A DNA stretch of 26,771 nt from positions 2,205 to 28,975 of the IMG/VR virus record IMGVR_UViG_3300002231_000810, one strand, 5' to 3'. Source of the stretch: a virus. The notes under the pieces were generated by a model. The model was not told the DNA's origin. It ran no database searches and worked only from the letters and a program-made list of their open reading frames with translations. A program made the position numbers and the translations under genes. Of the stretch, positions 9,609 to 17,303 are shown piece by piece (position 1 is the stretch's first letter; each line of letters begins with the position of its first letter).

Positions 9609-10397
9609 ATGGTAACCGAAAATAACGAACAACAATTAAGTTTAGAAAGCTCTACTACAGAAGCAACGCCTGCTGCTCCAAGCACAGAAGCGCCTGCTAC
9701 TGATACACCTGTAGAACCTACAACTACTGAAGCTACGCCTTCAGAAGAAACAACGGAAACTACACCTGCCGAAGCTCCTGTATCACAGGATGATGGGCAA
9801 GTAAGTTCTGATACAGCAGAAGCTCCTGCTGAAACACCAAAGATTGATGCTGAAAGTTTGAACAAACAACTTGAAGAAACTAAACAGTATCAAGAATCTT
9901 TGCAAAAACAAGTAATGCAATATGAAGTTGAAAAGCAAAGACAGGCTATAGAGTCTGAGGCTGTTCGATATAATAGTGCATTAGTTGAGCAAGGAATGGA
10001 GCAAGCTCAAGCTGACCAAATGACTCAGCAGTTAAAGCAATCAAGAGTTAACGAGCAACAGTATAATCAGAACATACAAAATTTAGATGCGTATTACAAG
10101 GGCAAGTTTAATGCAGCTATGGAAATAGGGGATAAATATAATATATCTCCTAAAGAATTAATGGCATATGACAACCCTCAAGATATGGAGAAACACGCAA
10201 GTTCACAATCAGAAGTCAGTAAATTAAAAGCTGAGATAGCGAAACTAAAGAAGGAGCAAGTACCTGCACAGCAGTACGACAACAGTCAAGCTCCAGCAGA
10301 AGGTTCGACCAGCGAACAAAGACTTCTTGATAAGTACAACGCTGGAGATAGAAGTCCAGATTCTGTAGCTGCTGCAAAAAGAATCTTAGGATTATAA
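9609..10397 (+). CDS. Capsid scaffolding protein
   Basis: This 262-residue acidic protein lies directly before the major capsid gene, the usual scaffold position. The ATG follows AGGAGG by 6 bases. Residues 1-75 are low-complexity Thr/Glu/Pro/Ala. Residues about 80-155 are Gln/Glu/Lys-rich and predicted coiled coil (LNKQLEETKQYQESLQKQVM). A second helical stretch lies near 195-215 (KLKAEIAKLKKEQ), and a short conserved-looking C terminus ends in a helix (PDSVAAAKRILGL) that could be the capsid-binding tail. Scaffolds direct procapsid assembly and then leave or are degraded. No protease motif is seen. The identification rests on composition, coiled coil and position, not on sequence homology. 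Confidence 0.75.
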   Translation: MVTENNEQQLSLESSTTEATPAAPSTEAPATDTPVEPTTTEATPSEETTETTPAEAPVSQDDGQVSSDTAEAPAETPKIDAESLNKQLEETKQYQESLQKQVMQYEVEKQRQAIESEAVRYNSALVEQGMEQAQADQMTQQLKQSRVNEQQYNQNIQNLDAYYKGKFNAAMEIGDKYNISPKELMAYDNPQDMEKHASSQSEVSKLKAEIAKLKKEQVPAQQYDNSQAPAEGSTSEQRLLDKYNAGDRSPDSVAAAKRILGL

Positions 10398-10454
10398 GTA
10401 GCAAGGTAACTTGTCCACTTAGGTGGTTTATTAAATAGTTGGAAGGAGGGCGTA

Positions 10455-11330
10455 ATGGCTCAAACAGCAACAACAGGTAATCTGGAGAATGCGAGTAAAA
10501 TTATAATCGCAGCAGCCAGATATACTGAGGAACACAATGCTCCAGCAATGGCATTGATAGAATCCTTTAGTCTAGCTAGTGGTTCAAAACAGGTTACAGT
10601 ACCGAAAGTCGGACAGATGTCTGTATCTGATTTAACTGATGGAGTAGACATAACTGACGATGAAGAAATCGGAATGACAACAGTTGATCTTACTGCAAGT
10701 GAAGTAGGAGCAAAAGTTATCTTAACCGATAAACTTGTTCGTGAGCAACAAAACAATGTATTCACAATAATTGGTAAACAATTAGGGGATGCAATGGCAA
10801 GAAAGAAAGATACAGATGTTCACGCATTGTATGGTTCTTTAAATGGTGGCACTACTGTAGGCGCTGCAACCAAATTCATGAAAACACAAAATGTTCATGG
10901 AGCAATAGCATTTGCTAAAGCTAATAAATTTGGTAGCGATGTTTACATACTACATCATCCAAACTCAGTAGCATATCTTTCAAAAGAAGCAGCAACAGTA
11001 GCATCTACTGCTACCAATGCAATTCCAGAAGGATACAGCGCTGATTTACTTAGAAACTTTTATAGTGGTTTAAGACCTATAAACAATGTTCCAATCTTTG
11101 AAGATGGTAACCTTGCTGTAGATTCGTCAGATGATGCAACAGGTGTTATAGCTTCTAAGGGAGCAATGGCAGTTCTTAACTCTGTAGAAACTAGACAAGA
11201 AAGACAACGAGATGCTTCTTTAAGAGCAACAGAAGTTGTCATGACCTCAGACTATGGTGTCTTTGAATTAGATGACACTAAAGGCGCAGGTCTTATCTTT
11301 GATGCAGCAGCATTAGCTACTAATAACTAA
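10455..11330 (+). CDS. Major capsid protein
   Basis: This 291-residue protein should form the icosahedral shell. It has the strongest ribosome site in the window (GGAAGGAGGG). The N-terminal helix (ENASKIIIAAARYTEEHNAP) is followed by an extended strand pair (VTVPKVGQMSVSDLTDGVDI) like the E-loop or P-domain entry of HK97-fold proteins. Next come a long helix (NVFTIIGKQLGDAMARKKD), a central YILHHPNSVAYL segment typical of the A-domain, then VPIFEDGNL. The ending is acidic to beta (ERQRDASLRATEVVMTSDYG), common near the C terminus of phage capsid proteins. The length fits unprocessed podoviral capsid proteins. The HK97 fold is inferred from these patterns and from the scaffold directly upstream. 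I see no cleavage site. Confidence 0.85.
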   Translation: MAQTATTGNLENASKIIIAAARYTEEHNAPAMALIESFSLASGSKQVTVPKVGQMSVSDLTDGVDITDDEEIGMTTVDLTASEVGAKVILTDKLVREQQNNVFTIIGKQLGDAMARKKDTDVHALYGSLNGGTTVGAATKFMKTQNVHGAIAFAKANKFGSDVYILHHPNSVAYLSKEAATVASTATNAIPEGYSADLLRNFYSGLRPINNVPIFEDGNLAVDSSDDATGVIASKGAMAVLNSVETRQERQRDASLRATEVVMTSDYGVFELDDTKGAGLIFDAAALATNN

Positions 11331-11349
11331 TGATTAATGGAGGAATCAT

Positions 11350-11742
11350 ATGGTCAATCATTTGTACGGAAACAGAAATAAACCTTTGCGAGATGAAATT
11401 AACAAGCAGAGGAAAGATATGGGGATAGATAAATTTGAAGGTTTACTGCCAGATTGGCAAGCTAAAACTACATATTGGAATCATATTCCTAAGTTTAACA
11501 ATGAGGGGGATTTAGCAAAGCCTTGTGGTTCTGCTTATCCTAACCAACCTAATGATCCTTCAACGCAACAAAGACGAGGAGCTATAGGATTATTTCCTAT
11601 AGAGTGGGATGGCAAATGCAGACTTGAAGTTCAAGGTAAACCTTGTGTATGCAAGCCCACAACAAATGTAAAGAAAACAGAACCTACTCCAAAAGAAAAA
11701 CCTGTAGTTGCAGAAGTAACTATGGTAGACACAGAGGAGTAG
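11350..11742 (+). CDS. Hypothetical 130-residue protein with Cys-rich centre
   Basis: I do not recognise this protein. It starts 19 bases after the capsid stop behind GGAGGA. The first half is Asn/Lys/Trp-rich (DWQAKTTYWNHIPKF). The second half has four cysteines: one near residue 59 (AKPCGSAYPNQP), then KCRLEVQGKPCVC, and finally an acidic Pro/Lys tail. The Cys spacing could bind a metal or form disulphides. The position between the capsid and probable decoration genes suggests a minor head protein. That is inference from context only. Confidence 0.6.
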   Translation: MVNHLYGNRNKPLRDEINKQRKDMGIDKFEGLLPDWQAKTTYWNHIPKFNNEGDLAKPCGSAYPNQPNDPSTQQRRGAIGLFPIEWDGKCRLEVQGKPCVCKPTTNVKKTEPTPKEKPVVAEVTMVDTEE

Positions 11743-11765
11743 TTCTGTAATCTAGTATAAGTGTA

Positions 11766-11826
11766 ACGATTGACCGAGCTTATGCGAATTTTAATAATCG
11801 GTTGGTCGTAGAGGTTAGTCCTCTAC
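11766..11826 (+). promoter_or_regulatory. Two adjoining RNA hairpins in the leader of the decoration gene
   Basis: Arms 11766-11777 (ACGATTGACCGA) and 11798-11809 (TCGGTTGGTCGT) pair over 12 positions with nine Watson-Crick and three G-U pairs around a 20-base loop. The wobble pairs point to RNA, not DNA, structure. The second hairpin, GTAGAGG (11808-11814) with CCTCTAC (11820-11826), is a perfect 7-bp stem with a TTAGT loop and shares two bases with the first. Only TTTATAAAT follows, so it is a poor intrinsic terminator. The ribosome site AGGAGGG for the next gene lies about 10 bases downstream. Possible roles are transcript stabilisation, an RNase site or partial attenuation. Confidence 0.55.
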
Positions 11827-11847
11827 TTTATAAATAGGAGGGAAATC

Positions 11848-12621
11848 ATGGCATTTCCTGTTACAATACAAGGCTCTTTTGGAGATGAGAAGGTTACTTC
11901 TTCAACAAAGAAGAATCGGATCGGAGCTAGAATGGTACTTCCAGATGGTAGTGAATTCGTTTATGCTTATGCAGGCGAAGCAATTACTGCTGGTAAGGTA
12001 ACCATGCAGGCTCAAACTGCATCAGACCATATTAAAGACTTAGCCGTTGCATCAGCAGCATCAGCAGGAGCTACTCAAGTAGTTCTTACTAATGGTGGAT
12101 CAACAGCAGTTACAGCATCTAGTTCCTATACAGGAACAGGTACAACTGTTGGAGATTACGAAGATGGTTACCTTTTCATTAACGATGTTGATGGAGAAGG
12201 ACAGATGTGGAGTATTAAAAATCACTCCTCAGCAGCCACAGGCGCAGCACTTACTATAAACCTACACGATACTGATAAAGTTGCAACAGCACTTACAACT
12301 TCTTCACAAGCTGGTATTCTAAAGAATCCACAAAATGGAGTAGAAGTATGGGATGTTAACGATATCGATGGTATCGCAGCAGGTGTTCCAAGAGCTGATG
12401 TTACAGCTAACTATTACTTTTGGAATCAAGTAAAAGGTCTTGCAGCAGTATTAACAAATGGTACTGTAGTATTAGGTAAAAATGTAATGACAGGTTCTAC
12501 TACTGATGGTTCTGTAGATGTTGTAGCTGACGACTCAAGCGCTGAGTTTATACTTGGTGGAGTTGTAGCAGTTGGAGCAACTACTGAATATTCTGGAGTA
12601 TACCTAAACATCGGAGCTTAA
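11848..12621 (+). CDS. Probable capsid decoration protein
   Basis: This 257-residue protein is rich in Ala, Thr, Val, Gly and Ser, with few charges and no Cys. That composition is typical of beta-structured virion proteins exposed outside the cell. The N terminus (VTIQGSFGDEKVTSSTKKNR, then a region with MVLPDGSEFVYA) resembles the start of capsid stabilising proteins. It has a strong ribosome site (AGGAGGG) and its own structured leader, both consistent with high copy number. It follows the capsid gene by one small gene. Residues about 70-140 (ATQVVLTNGGSTAVTASS) look like a beta-sandwich. The decoration role is inferred from order, size and composition. A second major head protein or a tail protein is the alternative. 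Confidence 0.55.
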   Translation: MAFPVTIQGSFGDEKVTSSTKKNRIGARMVLPDGSEFVYAYAGEAITAGKVTMQAQTASDHIKDLAVASAASAGATQVVLTNGGSTAVTASSSYTGTGTTVGDYEDGYLFINDVDGEGQMWSIKNHSSAATGAALTINLHDTDKVATALTTSSQAGILKNPQNGVEVWDVNDIDGIAAGVPRADVTANYYFWNQVKGLAAVLTNGTVVLGKNVMTGSTTDGSVDVVADDSSAEFILGGVVAVGATTEYSGVYLNIGA

Positions 12622-12623
12622 TA

Positions 12624-13055
12624 ATGCAATTCGTAGGGTCTGAAACTTACGATAGAAGATTAATACTACCTGTTGGAGTAACTCTTTTGGGAGAGAAAGG
12701 AGCAGGTAGTATTAAATCATTGTCATTTAGTTTTTATGATACAGTCACAGAACGCAGATCAGTATTGCACAATGTACCTTACATACCTAACGATGCTTAT
12801 TCAGCTAATGCTATTGAAACTATGATAGGAGAAGCACACGAAACATGGTTGGCTAAAGTAAGACAACAAGGCAAAAAGAAAGTAATGACAGTAGACCAAA
12901 AAAAACAGGCAGGTAAAATACTAAATGAAATTCGTACTAATAAATTAAAAAGACAAGAAAGCACAACAGGTAAAATTTATTTTGAAGGAATAGCAAGTGA
13001 TAGAAGAAAACTCAACAGAGAAATTAAACGGAAAGCAAGAACAAATCAACGATAA
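12624..13055 (+). CDS. Hypothetical 143-residue basic protein
   Basis: I do not recognise this protein. Its ATG lies two bases after the preceding stop, so it is probably translationally coupled. The N-terminal half looks beta-rich (RLILPVGVTLLGEKGAG). The C-terminal half is strongly basic and helical (KLNREIKRKARTNQR at the end). Its last 59 bases overlap the following gene in another frame. It sits in the head region after the decoration gene. A minor head or DNA-contacting role would suit the basic tail but is unproven. Confidence 0.6.
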   Translation: MQFVGSETYDRRLILPVGVTLLGEKGAGSIKSLSFSFYDTVTERRSVLHNVPYIPNDAYSANAIETMIGEAHETWLAKVRQQGKKKVMTVDQKKQAGKILNEIRTNKLKRQESTTGKIYFEGIASDRRKLNREIKRKARTNQR

Positions 13056-13233
13056 TGTAGTTGTACTACAGAGCGACATAGAAGAAGCTATGAAAGAAGA
13101 TGAGTTGTTTAGACTTAGGGTTGTAAACAAAGCTCTGAAAAGAGAAAATAAACAATTAAAAGAACAAATTAAAATAATGGGCGAAGCTCATGTAAACAAG
13201 GCAAAGGAGGAAAGCGATGCCACCAATGGGTAA
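12997..13233 (+). CDS. Small coiled-coil protein, GTG start
   Basis: This 78-residue protein starts at GTG 12997, with AAGGAA about seven bases upstream, inside the end of the previous gene (59-base overlap). It overlaps the next gene by 17 bases. Residues about 25-60 form a charged heptad-like helix (ELFRLRVVNKALKRENKQLK), a clear coiled-coil candidate, with an acidic Gln/Asn-rich lead-in. There is no catalytic motif. It could be an assembly factor or small virion component. The coding frame is supported by the coherent coiled coil and by dense gene packing. Confidence 0.6.
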   Translation: MIEENSTEKLNGKQEQINDNVVVLQSDIEEAMKEDELFRLRVVNKALKRENKQLKEQIKIMGEAHVNKAKEESDATNG

Positions 13234-13303
13234 AGGTACATACGGAAGTAAAAGAGGGCGACCACCTAAAAAGAAAAAAGCTATGAAAAGAAAGAAGAAA
13301 TAA
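13217..13303 (+). CDS. 28-residue lysine-rich peptide with AT-hook-like core
   Basis: This short gene (ATG 13217, stop TAA 13301-13303) has a strong ribosome site, AAAGGAGG, a few bases upstream. More than half of its 28 residues are Lys, Arg or Gly, and the centre is KRGRPPKKKK. The RGRP core is the minor-groove-binding AT-hook motif of other proteins. It overlaps the coiled-coil gene by 17 bases and ends two bases before the next start. Similar tiny basic proteins are common in marine phage head regions. A DNA-binding or DNA-condensing role is inferred from charge and motif. Confidence 0.6.
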   Translation: MPPMGKGTYGSKRGRPPKKKKAMKRKKK

Positions 13304-13305
13304 TT

Positions 13306-13584
13306 ATGGCTGCTGATCCAAGATTAAAAAGAATAGGAGTGTCTGGGTTTAATAAACCTAAACGAACTCCTAGTCATCCTACTAAATCTCATGTTGTTGT
13401 AGCTAAGTCTGGAGATAAAGTAAAGACTATCAGATTTGGACAACAAGGTGTTAGTGGAGCAGGAAAGAATCCTAAGACAGCTAAGAATAAAGCAAGAAGA
13501 AAATCATTCAAAGCTCGACACGCAAAAAATATAGCTCGTGGAAACATGAGTGCTGCGTATTGGGCAAACAAAGTGAAGTGGTAA
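13306..13584 (+). CDS. Small basic conserved phage protein (possibly DUF6321-like)
   Basis: This 92-residue protein is very basic. Its centre reads HVVVAKSGDKVKTIRFGQQG, and the C terminus has RRKSFKARHAKNIARGNMSA followed by AYWANKVKW. That ending (F-x-A-R-H-x-K-N-I-x-x-G-x-x-S-A-x-Y-W-A-N) is one I associate with a small conserved family in marine and T7-like phages, possibly the one named DUF6321. The family number is from memory. The start follows the previous stop by two bases, and its own stop overlaps the next start (TAATG). The role is unknown. The charge suggests nucleic acid contact within the head. Confidence 0.7.
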   Translation: MAADPRLKRIGVSGFNKPKRTPSHPTKSHVVVAKSGDKVKTIRFGQQGVSGAGKNPKTAKNKARRKSFKARHAKNIARGNMSAAYWANKVKW

Positions 13585-13736
13585 TGGCTAAGAAAAAAGG
13601 TTTGTATGCAAACATACACGCTAAAAGAAAAAGAATTAAAGCTGGCTCTAAAGAAACCATGAGAAAGAAAGGGCAGAAAGGCAGACCAACTGCTGCTGCA
13701 TTTAGAAAATCTAAACGAACAGCTAAGAAGAGGTAA
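13584..13736 (+). CDS. 50-residue basic protein, KRIKAGS-type
   Basis: This gene starts in a TAATG overlap with the previous gene and ends three bases before the adaptor gene. The 50 residues include about 20 Lys or Arg, with KRKRIKAGSKETMRKKGQKG then RPTAAAF. The pattern K-R-I-K-A-G-S-x-E-x-M-R-K-x-G-x-x-G-x-P-T-x-x-x-F is a recurring signature of small proteins in marine phages, which supports real coding despite the length. The function is not established. It may bind DNA or an acidic virion partner. Confidence 0.68.
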   Translation: MAKKKGLYANIHAKRKRIKAGSKETMRKKGQKGRPTAAAFRKSKRTAKKR

Positions 13737-13739
13737 CAC

Positions 13740-15014
13740 ATGGCAGTAACACAAGGTAAAACTAGAGAAGATTTAAGAAAAGCTATAGGTAGAAACTTAG
13801 GCAAGATGCTAACAGGTACTACATCTGGTAGTGGTTCTACTACTACTGCGTTAGATGCTACATTGTTTGGTGGAGATGATGAGTATATAGGAAGTTATAT
13901 ACGATTTACATCTGGAGATAACGATGGTTCTGTTAGAAGAATAACAGACTACGCATCTTCTACAGGCACTATGACATTTGCTGCACTTGGAGCATCAGTT
14001 GCAGGTAGCGTAACTTACGAACTATGGAAGGATCAGTTTGACCCACAGATAGTAGATGAGTTTATCAACCAATCTATATGGGAAATAACAGGAAAGTATT
14101 TTGATCCAGAAGAAAATGTTGATCTGCATACAGACAGAATAAATGCAAGGCTAGAGATACCTTCAGAGATTGCTATGATACAGGATGTGTATTACAGGAA
14201 TAAATTTACTTCAAAAGAATTACTTAGTTGTGATTCAGTATTTGATGAAACAGTTGATAGTGACTTTACTGTCAGCGTAGACACAGAAGATTACAAGAGA
14301 GGGTCTGCTTCTAACAAGTTTGTTATAGCAGTAGGAGCTTCGGCAGGAGATATAGCTACAGATTCTATAACTTCTGTTAACTTAGCCAAGTATGATTTTA
14401 TAGAGTTTTGGATTAAGTCTACAGTAGCAACAAGCGCAGGGAATCTTAAGATATTATTAGACGACTCTGCTAGTTGTGCTAGTCCTATAGAAACTTTAAA
14501 TGTACCAGCATTAACTGCTAGCACATGGAAGTATTGTAGGGTAGCGTTAAGTAATCCTCACACAGACACAGCTATTATATCTGTAGGATTAGAGTATGAC
14601 TCTGACTTAGGAGCTTGTACTGTACACTTAGATGATATTAAAGCAGTAAAGAATGACACAGCAACATGGACTAAACTTCCTAGATATCAATGGAGAATAG
14701 ATAAGGAAGGAGAGCAAGGAGCTAGTACACAAGATTTAGTTTTAACAGATGGTGGCAGAGCAGAGGTAGGGTATTCGCTAATTAAGTTAGTTGGTGGAGA
14801 TGAGCCTGCTGAATTATCTGCTGATTCTGATACAACAGAAGTACCAGAAAGATTTATAGTAGCGTATGCTACTGCATTATCTGCACAGGCAGGATCACTA
14901 AGACCAGATGCAGACATAGACTCTATGAGAAACCTTGCTGCGTTTTGGTTTGCTAAATCTGAACAAGCAAAGAATGACTTACCATTTCTAACTAATGCGA
15001 GGCTAGTTAGGTAA
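13740..15014 (+). CDS. Head-tail adaptor / tail tube protein with inserted beta-sandwich
   Basis: This 424-residue protein starts three bases after the previous stop. Residues 1-25 form a helix (REDLRKAIGRNLGKML). Residues 26-100 show the small beta motif frequent in phage tail and neck proteins (ALDATLFGGDDEYIGSYIRF, then VRRITDYASSTGTMTF). Residues 100-150 are helical (FINQSIWEITGKYF). Residues about 160-304 look like an independent jelly-roll (FIEFWIKSTVATSAGNLKIL ... VHLDDI), similar in pattern to carbohydrate-binding modules. The C terminus (about 365-424) is helical (RFIVAYATALSAQAGS), as in tail tubular protein A or adaptor proteins. The helical ends pack in a ring beneath the portal and the insert would face outward. 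The adaptor identity is inferred from order and helix pattern. Confidence 0.6.
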   Translation: MAVTQGKTREDLRKAIGRNLGKMLTGTTSGSGSTTTALDATLFGGDDEYIGSYIRFTSGDNDGSVRRITDYASSTGTMTFAALGASVAGSVTYELWKDQFDPQIVDEFINQSIWEITGKYFDPEENVDLHTDRINARLEIPSEIAMIQDVYYRNKFTSKELLSCDSVFDETVDSDFTVSVDTEDYKRGSASNKFVIAVGASAGDIATDSITSVNLAKYDFIEFWIKSTVATSAGNLKILLDDSASCASPIETLNVPALTASTWKYCRVALSNPHTDTAIISVGLEYDSDLGACTVHLDDIKAVKNDTATWTKLPRYQWRIDKEGEQGASTQDLVLTDGGRAEVGYSLIKLVGGDEPAELSADSDTTEVPERFIVAYATALSAQAGSLRPDADIDSMRNLAAFWFAKSEQAKNDLPFLTNARLVR

Positions 15015-16891
15015 TGGCTAATAAAGTTATAAAAAAAAATGAAGTATATCTTAACGGAAATTATTACCCAATAACTAGACCTGTACAGCAGGTGTTAGCC
15101 TCCATCTACCCTGCAAAGGTTGTTATTGGCGATACCACTCGTGATTCTCAGATTCGAGCAAGCGTAATATCTTGGTCTGATTTTAGGGGTGGTATAGGTG
15201 TAGAGAGAATGGAGGGAGCAAAAGATGCAGACAGAGCGTGGTGGAGTACCTGTAGCTTACGCTACAAAAGACACCTAGTATTACCAGCAAAGACAAGAGG
15301 TGGTGTATCCAATTCGGACACTACAGGAGAATCATTAGATATTATACAAGAGTTTAGTGGAGAACTATATTGTGTATATTCTAATAAAAAAGTTTACAAG
15401 TTTAATTCTGGTAACGATGGGTTTGGTAGTGCATTAGATACATTGCCTGCACAAGCAACAGATGCGTTAGAAGTTAGAATTGGTGGAACATTGTATTTGG
15501 TAGTAGCACACACAACAGGCTACACAATTACAAGTGATGCTAGCAGTTTTACAGACAGAACAAGAGATACTAAATTTCTTACATTTTGGGATGACAAAGT
15601 TTGGGGAATAGATAACACAGGTCAACTGTGGTACTCATTAGATTTGGCAACAGAAGTGCTAGATGCAAAGCTACCATTGCCAGACGGATATGTAACTGAT
15701 TTATTTGTAGCTAGAAATGCTAGTGGTAATCCTGTTATATATGCTATGACCAAAGAAGGATTGTATGCTCACGATTTTAGTGAAGGTAAATTTGTAGCAA
15801 CACAATTAGCTTTACCTTTCCACAACGAGAATGGTAAGGGTACTATTAGATGGAGAGATTCTGTATACATACCAGCAGGTCTTGGAATATACAAGTACAT
15901 CAATGGTTCTAACTCTGCTGTAGTAAGCGTAGTTGGAGCTGACAGAGATGATGGATTGCCTTCAGAAAACAGAGGTTCTATAGCACAGTTGCTAGGAACA
16001 CACAATGATTTGATAGCATTAGTAGATGGTACACTTACACCTTCTAATGTAGATATGTTTGCTAGTGGTAATGAAAGCTCTGTGATAGATGACACTACAG
16101 GATTTAGTGCAATACTAGGATGGAATGAAACAGGATGGGAAGTTAAGTGGACAGCCTCTGGATCAGCTCAAGGCAAGAAGATTACAGCAGGATTTGTTAC
16201 TGATGTAGGAGGAAACTTGGGTAGTACCAATGCTTACAGAATGTATTGGGGATTTGACGGAGAGTTATACTACCAGCAATTACAATCAGATGTTATTAAC
16301 CCTAACCAAGTAGTTAACTATGACTATGAGGATAGTGTAGACGGCATACATTACACGCCACACTTTAGCGCAGATCAAGTAGAAGTAGATAAACTTGCAC
16401 TTGAACTTAAAGTAGAAACAGATGACTGTACTTCTAACCAAACTATAAAAGTAGAGTATGCTTTAGATTACTCTGAAACTTATACTACTATGGGAACTAT
16501 TACTACTGATGGTACAACTACATATACATTTGGTAGTGGCTTGGGTACTGCGTTCAGAGCAATACAGTTTAAAATAACTCTTGCTACTAATACAGTAAAT
16601 GCATCTCCAGATTTAGTTAACTTAACTTTAATATACAGAAAGAAACTAGATTCTAAGTTTGGATGGTCTGTCAATATAGATATGAACAAAGGATACAAAG
16701 GAAAAACTCCTAAAGATATGAGGTCTAATATATTATCTGCTATACAAAGCAATACCTTATTAGAGTTTACTTACAGAGATGACTCGTCTACTAACAGAAA
16801 TTATTATGTTGATATAACTTCAGCTCAAGGGTTGGAGCATACAGCGTATGACGAAAGAGGATCAACTCAATTACTATTAACAGAGCCGTGA
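15014..16891 (+). CDS. Tail nozzle (tail tubular protein B-like)
   Basis: This 625-residue beta-rich protein starts on the last base of the previous stop. It has short strand-turn repeats between residues about 120 and 330 (for example FSGELYCVYSNKKVYKFNSG, then TLYLVVAHTTGYTI, DDKVWGIDNTGQLWYS and VIYAMTKEGLYAHDF). These read like blades of a beta-propeller, as in T7 gp12 and P22 gp10 nozzles. An early segment, DFRGGIGVERMEGAKDADRA, followed by WW is distinctive. The C-terminal 150 residues form another beta domain. Length and place directly after the adaptor match the podoviral nozzle. No sequence search was possible, so the assignment rests on pattern and synteny. Confidence 0.58.
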   Translation: MANKVIKKNEVYLNGNYYPITRPVQQVLASIYPAKVVIGDTTRDSQIRASVISWSDFRGGIGVERMEGAKDADRAWWSTCSLRYKRHLVLPAKTRGGVSNSDTTGESLDIIQEFSGELYCVYSNKKVYKFNSGNDGFGSALDTLPAQATDALEVRIGGTLYLVVAHTTGYTITSDASSFTDRTRDTKFLTFWDDKVWGIDNTGQLWYSLDLATEVLDAKLPLPDGYVTDLFVARNASGNPVIYAMTKEGLYAHDFSEGKFVATQLALPFHNENGKGTIRWRDSVYIPAGLGIYKYINGSNSAVVSVVGADRDDGLPSENRGSIAQLLGTHNDLIALVDGTLTPSNVDMFASGNESSVIDDTTGFSAILGWNETGWEVKWTASGSAQGKKITAGFVTDVGGNLGSTNAYRMYWGFDGELYYQQLQSDVINPNQVVNYDYEDSVDGIHYTPHFSADQVEVDKLALELKVETDDCTSNQTIKVEYALDYSETYTTMGTITTDGTTTYTFGSGLGTAFRAIQFKITLATNTVNASPDLVNLTLIYRKKLDSKFGWSVNIDMNKGYKGKTPKDMRSNILSAIQSNTLLEFTYRDDSSTNRNYYVDITSAQGLEHTAYDERGSTQLLLTEP

Positions 16892-16892
16892 T

Positions 16893-17303
16893 ATGGTAAG
16901 TCCAAGAGCATATACAAATGTAGAAGCGCCACCAGAGTGGTCTGGAAGTTTGCCAGAATACATGGTTTATAACTCTTTAACTACTACATTTAGATTAAGA
17001 GATGGTAATGAATTTGACTACCAGACTTCTTTGCTAGGTGGTAGAATGAGCAAAGGTGGAGTAGTGTTAGATTTCTTTTTCTATGACCCACCAGACCTTG
17101 CAATTAATGTTCAAGGAGAGTATTATCATTATGGTATGGGGTCTACTATATCACAAAATGATGTGTTTATTAGAGCGCAAATGGCAGGGCAAGGAATAAG
17201 TTTAATATTTATAGACGAGAATGATATCTATAGAGATGTAGACTACTATGTTAGACAGGCATTAAATTATAAAGATCACTCCAAGTTAGGAGGAGGAAGA
17301 TAA
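16893..17303 (+). CDS. Vsr/DUF559-like nuclease-fold protein in the tail module
   Basis: This 136-residue protein starts two bases after the nozzle stop and ends directly before the fibre gene. Its layout recalls Vsr/DUF559-type PD-(D/E)XK proteins: a helix with E22 (SLPEYMVYNSL), a strand with D60 (GGVVLDFFFYDPPDL), a strand INVQGEYYHYG (residues 71-81), a helix about 88-100, then ISLIFIDENDIYRD. The aligned family pattern would be (V/L)DF...IEVDGEYHH. Here the E of IEV is Asn72 and the D of VDG is Gln74, so catalysis is doubtful. It could be an active terminus-processing or connector nuclease, or a fold reused as a structural part. Placement inside a tail operon is unusual for a repair enzyme. 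Confidence 0.5.
   Translation: MVSPRAYTNVEAPPEWSGSLPEYMVYNSLTTTFRLRDGNEFDYQTSLLGGRMSKGGVVLDFFFYDPPDLAINVQGEYYHYGMGSTISQNDVFIRAQMAGQGISLIFIDENDIYRDVDYYVRQALNYKDHSKLGGGR

Noticed and set aside
10398-10454. Short CAAG/CTTG and CCAC/GTGG hairpins between scaffold and capsid genes
   Set aside because: The stems are only 4 bp and expected by chance. The gap is otherwise explained by the capsid ribosome site.
11808-11834. The 7-bp hairpin as a rho-independent terminator
   Set aside because: Only TTTATAAAT follows the stem, without a real U-run, and the downstream gene is co-directional and probably highly expressed.
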